Source of the DNA: Diogma glabrata
Lineage: Eukaryota > Arthropoda > Insecta > Diptera > Cylindrotomidae
Direction of reading: 5' to 3'
Assembly (NCBI GenBank): GCA_963693315.1
Contig: OY856188.1
Span: 163,886,002 to 163,950,001, forward strand
DNA length: 64,000 nucleotides
This document shows positions 57,191-64,000 of the stretch, piece by piece. The notes beneath the pieces are model-generated. The model worked only from the letters and a program-made list of their open reading frames with translations, was not told the origin of the DNA and ran no database searches. A program made the translations under genes and the position numbers. Every line of letters begins with the position of its first letter. Within the stretch, counting starts at the first letter, position 1.

Positions 57191-58231
57191 TCCTAATATA
57201 AAATTAAGAATATCAAATTTTCCGTGATTTCCCACATGAAACTTGACCCAATACTTTTTCAAGAGATTGCTATAGACCATTGTCATCAATTCGATCCATC
57301 TGTAGACATAACACTTTAAAGACTGGATTTTTACCGTCCTAATAGAAAATTAGGAAAATCAAATTTTTCCGAGATTTCCAACATAAAACTTGACCCAATA
57401 TTTTTTCAAGAGATTGAGACCATTGTCATGAATTCGATCAATCTCTAGACATAACACTTTAAAGGCAGAATTTTTTACAGTCCTAATAGAAAATTCAGAA
57501 AATCAAATATTCCGAAATTTTTCCAGATGAAACTTCACCCAATATTTTTCCAAGAGATTTCTGTAGACTATTCGATCAATTCGATGTATGTGCAGACATA
57601 ACACTTAAAAGGCAGGATTTTTACAGTCCTAATAGTAAATTAAGAAAATCGAATTTTCCGAGATGACCCACATGAAACTTGACCCAATATTTTTTCCAAG
57701 AGATTGCTGTATTGACCCAATATTTTTCCAAGAGATTGCTATAGACCACTGTCATCAATTTGATCCATCTCCAGATATAACACTTTAAAGGCAAGCATTT
57801 TACAGTGCTAATATAAAATTTAGAAAATCAAATTTTCCGAGATTGTCCACATGAAACTTGACCCAATATTTTTCCAAGAGCTATAGACCACTGTCATCAA
57901 TTCGATCTTTCTCCAGACATAACACTTTAAAGGCAAGATTTTTACAGTGCTAATACAAAATTTAGAAAATCGAGTTTTCCGAAATTTCCCAAATGAAACT
58001 TGACGCTATATTTTTCCAAGAGATTGCTATAGACCATTGTCATTAATTCGATCTATCTCCAGACAACACTTTAAAGGAAAGATTTTTACAGTGCTAATTC
58101 AAAATTTAGAAAATCGAATTTCCCGAGATTTCACACATGACCCAATATTTTTTCCAATAGATTGCTTTAGACCATTGTCATCAATTCGATCCATCTCCAG
58201 ACATAACACTTTGAAGGCTGGATTTTTACAG

Positions 58232-59160
58232 TCTTTTATAGTTTCTGGACTTTATACAAAATATAATTATATTACATTACCGGAAAGCTCATAAAAATAT
58301 ATGAAAACTGAATCTACGACAAACAGAATTTACACTTGGAAATCTCTTATATTATGAATCACAGAAAAATTGTGAAGGAAATTTACCATCAAATAAAAAT
58401 AATTTAGCAAAAAACAAATCAAAAATTATATAAATTAAAATTAGATTAGAAATTGTAGGTATTGCAGTTTTCTTAAGACGTATCCTTAATGGTGAACTTC
58501 GATCTAAACAATTTTTCTGAAAATGCTGCGAACAAATTACATCATGCTTCTGCGGTTTCCAATGTTTTAAATCAAATTTAGTGATGCATTTAAATATTTT
58601 GTATCGGTTGGAAATCGGTGACATATTATTTTAATTCAAATTATCACTAAAACGAATTATGGTTTTGAAATGTCACAAAATACAAACTCAATATTCTGGT
58701 ATAAGATTGATAAAACAATTTATAAATGAAAATAAATAGAATTCATTAAGAACCATTATTATAGTTTATTAATTAAAACTTTAATTTTGCGATCACACAC
58801 AATTCTTTGAGTTTAATTTTTATACTAATTGAACATTTAAAAATTATATACTAATTGATTTAAATTTTACTAACTGATTCGATTTTAAAAATTATACTGA
58901 TCTCGATCCAAACAATATGATCGTTTTTGTATCATATTATCATCGATCTTCTGTTTCATTTTCCATCATTTATGAAAAACATGGATTTTTAATTTACTTG
59001 AACTTACTTAAATCATCAAAAAAATGTACAGTGGTACGAATAAACGTTTAAATGTACAGTGGTAGAGATAAACGTCTATGCTTACCACAATTGAATAAAA
59101 TTATTATTGAATTTGAAAACTATAATTTTAGAGTAAAAATTGAAAATAGTCCGTCGTTAC
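58232..59160. other. Unique insert in satellite S
   Basis: About 930 bp of non-satellite DNA holding the THAP fragment. Near 59030-59075 AATGTACAGTGGTA and ATAAACGT repeat twice. No TIR found. The identical insert is at 62316-63244 in the second block copy. Confidence 0.6.
58430..58624 (-). pseudogene. THAP-type zinc-finger fragment (C-terminal half)
   Basis: Minus-strand reading: CITKFDLKHWKPQKHDVICS followed by QHFQKNC, then LKKTAIPTI. THAP domains are C2CH fingers whose second half has a W, ICSxHF and a terminal AVPTIF-like motif; all three are recognisable. The first half (the N-terminal Cys pair) is not found upstream, so this is a truncated copy or a single exon. THAP domains bind DNA and occur in P-element-like transposases and host regulators; which source applies is unclear. 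After the motif the frame runs into AT-rich sequence. Confidence 0.65.
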
Positions 59161-60560
59161 AAGTCGTAATTGAATATTGAGAAAATCGAATTTTCCAAAA
59201 TTTCCCACATGAAACTTGACCCAATATTTTTCCAAGAGATTGCTATAGACCGCTGTCATCAATTTGATCTATCTCCAGACATAACACTTTAAAGGTAAGT
59301 TTTTACAGTGCTAATACAAAATTTAGAAAATCGAATTTCCCGAGTTTTCCCACATGAAACTTGACCCAATATTTTTTCAAGAGATTACTGTAGACCATTG
59401 TCATCAATTCCATCTACCTCCAGACATTGCACTTTAAGGACAAGAATTTTACAGTGCTAATACAAAATTTAGAAAATCAAATTTTCCGAGATTTCCCACA
59501 TGAAACTTGACCCAATATTTTTCCAAGAGATGGCTATAGACCATTGTCATCAATTCGATCTATCTCCAGACAACACTTTAAAGACAAGAATTTTACAGTG
59601 CTAATACAAAATTTAGAAAATCGAATTTTCCGAGATTTCCCACATGAAACTTGACCCAATATTTTTCCAGAGATTGCTATAGACCATTGTCATCAATTCA
59701 ATCTATCTCCAGACATAACACTTTAAAGGTAAGATTTTTACAGTGCTAATACAAAATTTAGAAAATCGAATTTCCTGAGTTTTCCTACATGAAACTTGAC
59801 CCATTATTTTTCCAAGAGATTGCTATAGACCATTGTTATCAATTTCATCTTTCTCCAGACATAACACTTTGAAGACAATAATATTGATTGTTTAAGTGCT
59901 AATACAAAATTTAGAAAATCAAATTTTCCGAGATTTCCCACTGAAACTTGACCCAATACTTTTTCAAGAGATTACTTTAGACTTTTGTCATCAATTCGAT
60001 CCATCTCCAGACATAACAATTTAAAGGCTGGATTTTTACAGTCCTAATAGAAAATTAGGAAAATCGAATTTTCCGAGATTTCCCACATGAAGCTTGACCC
60101 AATATTTTTTCCAGAGATTTCTGTAGACCATTGTCATCAATTTGATCCATCTGCAGATATTACACTTTAAACGCAGGATTTTTACAATCCTAATAGAAAA
60201 TTAAGAAAATCGAATTTTCCGAGATTTCCCACATGAAACTTGACCCACTATTTTTCCAAGAGATTGCTATAGATCCTTGTCATTAATGCAATCTATCTCC
60301 AGACATAACACTTTAAAGGCAAGAATTTTACAGTGCTAATACAAGAATTAGAAATCGAATTTTCCGAGATTTCCCACATGAAACTTGACCCAATATTTCT
60401 CCAAGAGCTTGCTATAGATCATTGTCATCAATTTGATCTATCTCCAGACATAACACTTTAAAGACAAGAATTTTACAGTGCTAATAGAAAATTTAGAAAA
60501 CCGAATTTTCCGAGATTTTCCACATGAATCTTGACCTAATATTTTTGCATGAGATTGCTA

Positions 60561-60660
60561 CAGACCAATGATGGCGAACCATTTTTGCTGGTGGGTCAAA
60601 AAAAATTTATAAGATTCTCAGTTGAGAGTCATTGGTCACTACTGGAATTAAAATAAAATA
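60561..60660 (+). mobile_element. hAT-like terminal fragment
   Basis: ACCAATGATGGCGAACCATT followed by TGCTGGTGGGTC resembles the CAGTGATGGCGAACC end of a hAT group. Only this end is seen. Confidence 0.4.
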
Positions 60661-60786
60661 GTATATATATAATTAAAAAAATAATTTTTGAACTTTTCGT
60701 GAAAATTATAATTACTAACAATAATTAATTAAAAAACGTTTTCTCCTTTTTTATTTTCACCAACGAAAATTGTATTTAAACATTAC

Positions 60787-61740
60787 AAAAATATCACTAG
60801 TTTTTCAATATTTAAAATACAAAATTATTTTGTATGCATTTCAAGAGAAACTATCTCCCATCTTCAGCAATGCAAAACAAAGTAAATGGTTCACCGTTTA
60901 TGTAAACTTCCTCTTTCAATACAAAATTATATGAATGAATACAATTACATAAAAAATTTAGCTATAATTAACGGATATCGACCTGCCGTAATCGACAAAA
61001 TTGTAGAACATCATTCTAATAAAAATAAAAAACATAGTTTATCAACATTATTTCGTCAAAATAAACAAAAGCCTGATTATTCAAAGAGATTTAAAATAAC
61101 TTTTGCACCCAAAATTATAAATAAGTTAAAATCTGTTTGTAAAAAACACAATTTCTTCCCAGTACTCGGCAACCAAAAGAAATTAAAAAATATTTTAGGG
61201 AGCACAAAAGACAAAATTGATGAATTAGAAAAATCAGGAATCTATGAATACAAATGTAGTGATTGCTCTAAAATTTATATTGGCCAAACAAAAAGAAGTG
61301 TAAAAACAAGATTCAAAGAACATAAGAGCCATATTAGATTTAACCGGCCAGAAAAATCATGCATTGCACATCATGCCTTGACAGAATGTCATTTGGGAGT
61401 TTCTTTGGCAAATGTTAAATTAATTAAAGAAGTTAATAGAGCTTCCAATTTGGATGCATTTGAAAGCTATTTTATTTCTAAAAATCTTGATAAATGTTTA
61501 AATTTTGATAAGGGAAATATTACTTCCAATTTATTTTCAATTGTATAATTTCTAAGTTTAGTTTTCTTTTAAATTTTGTATTACTATTTTCGTTAAGTTT
61601 TCCTTGAAAAAGTTTTGTCATTTTTCGATTTTCTTTTAACTTTACTTTGTTTTGCATTGCTGAAGATGGGAGATAGTTTCTCTTGAAATGCATACAAAAT
61701 AATTTTGTATTTTAAATATTGAAAAACTAGTGATATTTTT
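60787..61740 (+). mobile_element. Penelope-like 3' fragment between 100-bp inverted repeats
   Basis: 60787-60886 and 61641-61740 are perfect inverted repeats of 100 bp (AAAAATATCACTAGTTTTTC outward, ACTTTGTTTTGCATTGCTGA inward). They enclose the C-terminal part of a Penelope-like protein. The right arm ends three bases before the 4,084-bp duplication junction at 61743/61744. The motif CTGAAGATGG with a GAGA/TCTC hairpin and GAAA (about 61660-61690) faintly resembles a hammerhead core. Confidence 0.8.
60886..61548 (+). pseudogene. Penelope-like RT thumb + GIY-YIG nuclease, N-truncated
   Basis: 220 codons, open to the stop at 61546-61548. It starts with the RT C-terminal tail (VHRLCKLPLSIQNYMNEYN, IINGYRPAVIDKIVEHHSN). 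It continues with FAPKIINKLKSVCKKHNFFP and the GIY-YIG domain: SGIYEYKC-SDCSKIYIGQTK, TRFKEHKSHIRF, IAHHALTECH and LDAFESYFI. The first Met lies exactly at the inner edge of the left inverted repeat, so the RT catalytic core was lost there and the Met is not a natural start. The nuclease signature is intact. It is a different Penelope subfamily from the 29-34 kb pair (low residue identity). It would be duplicated in the next 4,084-bp block beyond the window. Confidence 0.85.
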
Positions 61741-61743
61741 GTT

Positions 61744-64000
61744 GAGATGACCCACATGAAACTTGACCCAATATTTTTTCCAAGAGATTGCTGTATTGAC
61801 CCAATATTTTTCCAAGAGATTGCTATAGACCACTGTCATCAATTTGATCCATCTCCAGATATAACACTTTAAAGGCAAGCATTTTACAGTGCTAATATAA
61901 AATTTAGAAAATCAAATTTTCCGAGATTGTCCACATGAAACTTGACCCAATATTTTTCCAAGAGCTATAGACCACTGTCATCAATTCGATCTTTCTCCAG
62001 ACATAACACTTTAAAGGCAAGATTTTTACAGTGCTAATACAAAATTTAGAAAATCGAGTTTTCCGAAATTTCCCAAATGAAACTTGACGCTATATTTTTC
62101 CAAGAGATTGCTATAGACCATTGTCATTAATTCGATCTATCTCCAGACAACACTTTAAAGGAAAGATTTTTACAGTGCTAATTCAAAATTTAGAAAATCG
62201 AATTTCCCGAGATTTCACACATGACCCAATATTTTTTCCAATAGATTGCTTTAGACCATTGTCATCAATTCGATCCATCTCCAGACATAACACTTTGAAG
62301 GCTGGATTTTTACAGTCTTTTATAGTTTCTGGACTTTATACAAAATATAATTATATTACATTACCGGAAAGCTCATAAAAATATATGAAAACTGAATCTA
62401 CGACAAACAGAATTTACACTTGGAAATCTCTTATATTATGAATCACAGAAAAATTGTGAAGGAAATTTACCATCAAATAAAAATAATTTAGCAAAAAACA
62501 AATCAAAAATTATATAAATTAAAATTAGATTAGAAATTGTAGGTATTGCAGTTTTCTTAAGACGTATCCTTAATGGTGAACTTCGATCTAAACAATTTTT
62601 CTGAAAATGCTGCGAACAAATTACATCATGCTTCTGCGGTTTCCAATGTTTTAAATCAAATTTAGTGATGCATTTAAATATTTTGTATCGGTTGGAAATC
62701 GGTGACATATTATTTTAATTCAAATTATCACTAAAACGAATTATGGTTTTGAAATGTCACAAAATACAAACTCAATATTCTGGTATAAGATTGATAAAAC
62801 AATTTATAAATGAAAATAAATAGAATTCATTAAGAACCATTATTATAGTTTATTAATTAAAACTTTAATTTTGCGATCACACACAATTCTTTGAGTTTAA
62901 TTTTTATACTAATTGAACATTTAAAAATTATATACTAATTGATTTAAATTTTACTAACTGATTCGATTTTAAAAATTATACTGATCTCGATCCAAACAAT
63001 ATGATCGTTTTTGTATCATATTATCATCGATCTTCTGTTTCATTTTCCATCATTTATGAAAAACATGGATTTTTAATTTACTTGAACTTACTTAAATCAT
63101 CAAAAAAATGTACAGTGGTACGAATAAACGTTTAAATGTACAGTGGTAGAGATAAACGTCTATGCTTACCACAATTGAATAAAATTATTATTGAATTTGA
63201 AAACTATAATTTTAGAGTAAAAATTGAAAATAGTCCGTCGTTACAAGTCGTAATTGAATATTGAGAAAATCGAATTTTCCAAAATTTCCCACATGAAACT
63301 TGACCCAATATTTTTCCAAGAGATTGCTATAGACCGCTGTCATCAATTTGATCTATCTCCAGACATAACACTTTAAAGGTAAGTTTTTACAGTGCTAATA
63401 CAAAATTTAGAAAATCGAATTTCCCGAGTTTTCCCACATGAAACTTGACCCAATATTTTTTCAAGAGATTACTGTAGACCATTGTCATCAATTCCATCTA
63501 CCTCCAGACATTGCACTTTAAGGACAAGAATTTTACAGTGCTAATACAAAATTTAGAAAATCAAATTTTCCGAGATTTCCCACATGAAACTTGACCCAAT
63601 ATTTTTCCAAGAGATGGCTATAGACCATTGTCATCAATTCGATCTATCTCCAGACAACACTTTAAAGACAAGAATTTTACAGTGCTAATACAAAATTTAG
63701 AAAATCGAATTTTCCGAGATTTCCCACATGAAACTTGACCCAATATTTTTCCAGAGATTGCTATAGACCATTGTCATCAATTCAATCTATCTCCAGACAT
63801 AACACTTTAAAGGTAAGATTTTTACAGTGCTAATACAAAATTTAGAAAATCGAATTTCCTGAGTTTTCCTACATGAAACTTGACCCATTATTTTTCCAAG
63901 AGATTGCTATAGACCATTGTTATCAATTTCATCTTTCTCCAGACATAACACTTTGAAGACAATAATATTGATTGTTTAAGTGCTAATACAAAATTTAGAA
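61744..64000 (+). repeat. 4,084-bp block, copy 2 (cut by window edge)
   Basis: Same as 57660-59916, including satellite units and the unique insert at 62316-63244. Confidence 0.9.
62514..62708 (-). pseudogene. THAP-type zinc-finger fragment, second copy
   Basis: Identical to 58430-58624 at the 4,084-bp offset: same ICSQHF and KKTAIPTI motifs, same missing N-terminal half. It carries no independent information beyond showing that the block duplication is recent or an assembly duplicate. Confidence 0.65.

Larger units (their letters stand above)
57191..60560 (-). repeat. Satellite S, inverted block
   Basis: Units contain CTATAGACCATTGTCATCAA, TCTCCAGACATAACACTTTA and CACATGAAACTTGACCCAAT. There are about six before and about ten after the unique insert at 58232-59160. 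Spacing between neighbouring units is about 143-149 bp. Confidence 0.85.
57660..61743 (+). repeat. 4,084-bp block, tandemly repeated (copy 1)
   Basis: 57660-59916 is repeated at 61744-64000 with a constant offset of 4,084 and no difference that I could see. The unit contains satellite S, the THAP fragment and the Penelope fragment. The second copy is cut by the window end. Confidence 0.9.

Noticed and set aside
58037..58294. 85-codon frame repeated identically at 62121-62378
   Set aside because: It reads through satellite S units; the repetition is explained by the 4,084-bp block.

Overview
The window looks like a gene-poor, AT-rich, transposon-packed stretch of an animal genome, most likely an arthropod. 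Reasons: Penelope-like retroelements with GIY-YIG domains, jockey- and RTE-type non-LTR reverse transcriptases, hAT, Tc1/mariner-like and foldback DNA elements, tRNA-derived SINEs, long (TA)n tracts, spliceosomal GT-AG introns, and no bacterial operon signals. I found no convincing host gene. One 200-N assembly gap lies at 43538-43737.

Layout. 1-5.7 kb: an edge copy of repeat family A, a long inverted-repeat element around a broken PIN/FEN-like plus CXC protein, then plain AT-rich DNA. 5.7-20 kb: SINEs, several foldback elements (5.9, 7.5-9.4, 9.75-10.3, 15 kb), short tandem arrays, a dead hAT transposase (13.7-14.8 kb), a second family A copy and a TIR element (18.7-19.9 kb). 21-38 kb is the most informative part. 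A solo LTR, an array of GTTATTCG repeats and a RING-H2/HTH/DDE transposase gene lie in a 3,146-bp tandem duplication. In the second copy the transposase is cut by a TIR element (here 'X'). X carries a head-to-head pair of Penelope-like elements and a jockey-like RT fragment. The missing C-terminus of the transposase and an inverted GTTATTCG array follow at 36.5-37.5 kb. Unnested, this is one roughly 2.6-kb transposon whose long TIRs are tandem arrays and whose transposase starts with a RING finger.

38-52 kb: a third X copy with an element nested in it, a degenerate RNase-H-like transposon protein split by a 1.4-kb foldback element, direct repeats around the N gap, a minisatellite, a long (TA)n tract, scrambled RTE-type retrotransposon pieces and small palindromes. 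52-54.3 kb: family A with two SINE units. 54.4-64 kb: a satellite of about 146 bp that reverses orientation near 57.1 kb. It holds a ZBED-type hAT element with a clean 8-bp target duplication, a THAP-domain fragment and a Penelope C-terminal fragment between 100-bp inverted repeats. A 4,084-bp block is tandemly repeated there up to the window edge.

Almost all genes here are selfish-element genes in decay. The functional story is the nesting order. The most interesting object is the RING-H2-tagged Tc1/mariner-like transposon with array-type TIRs. Family names come from motif reading alone; no database search was run.
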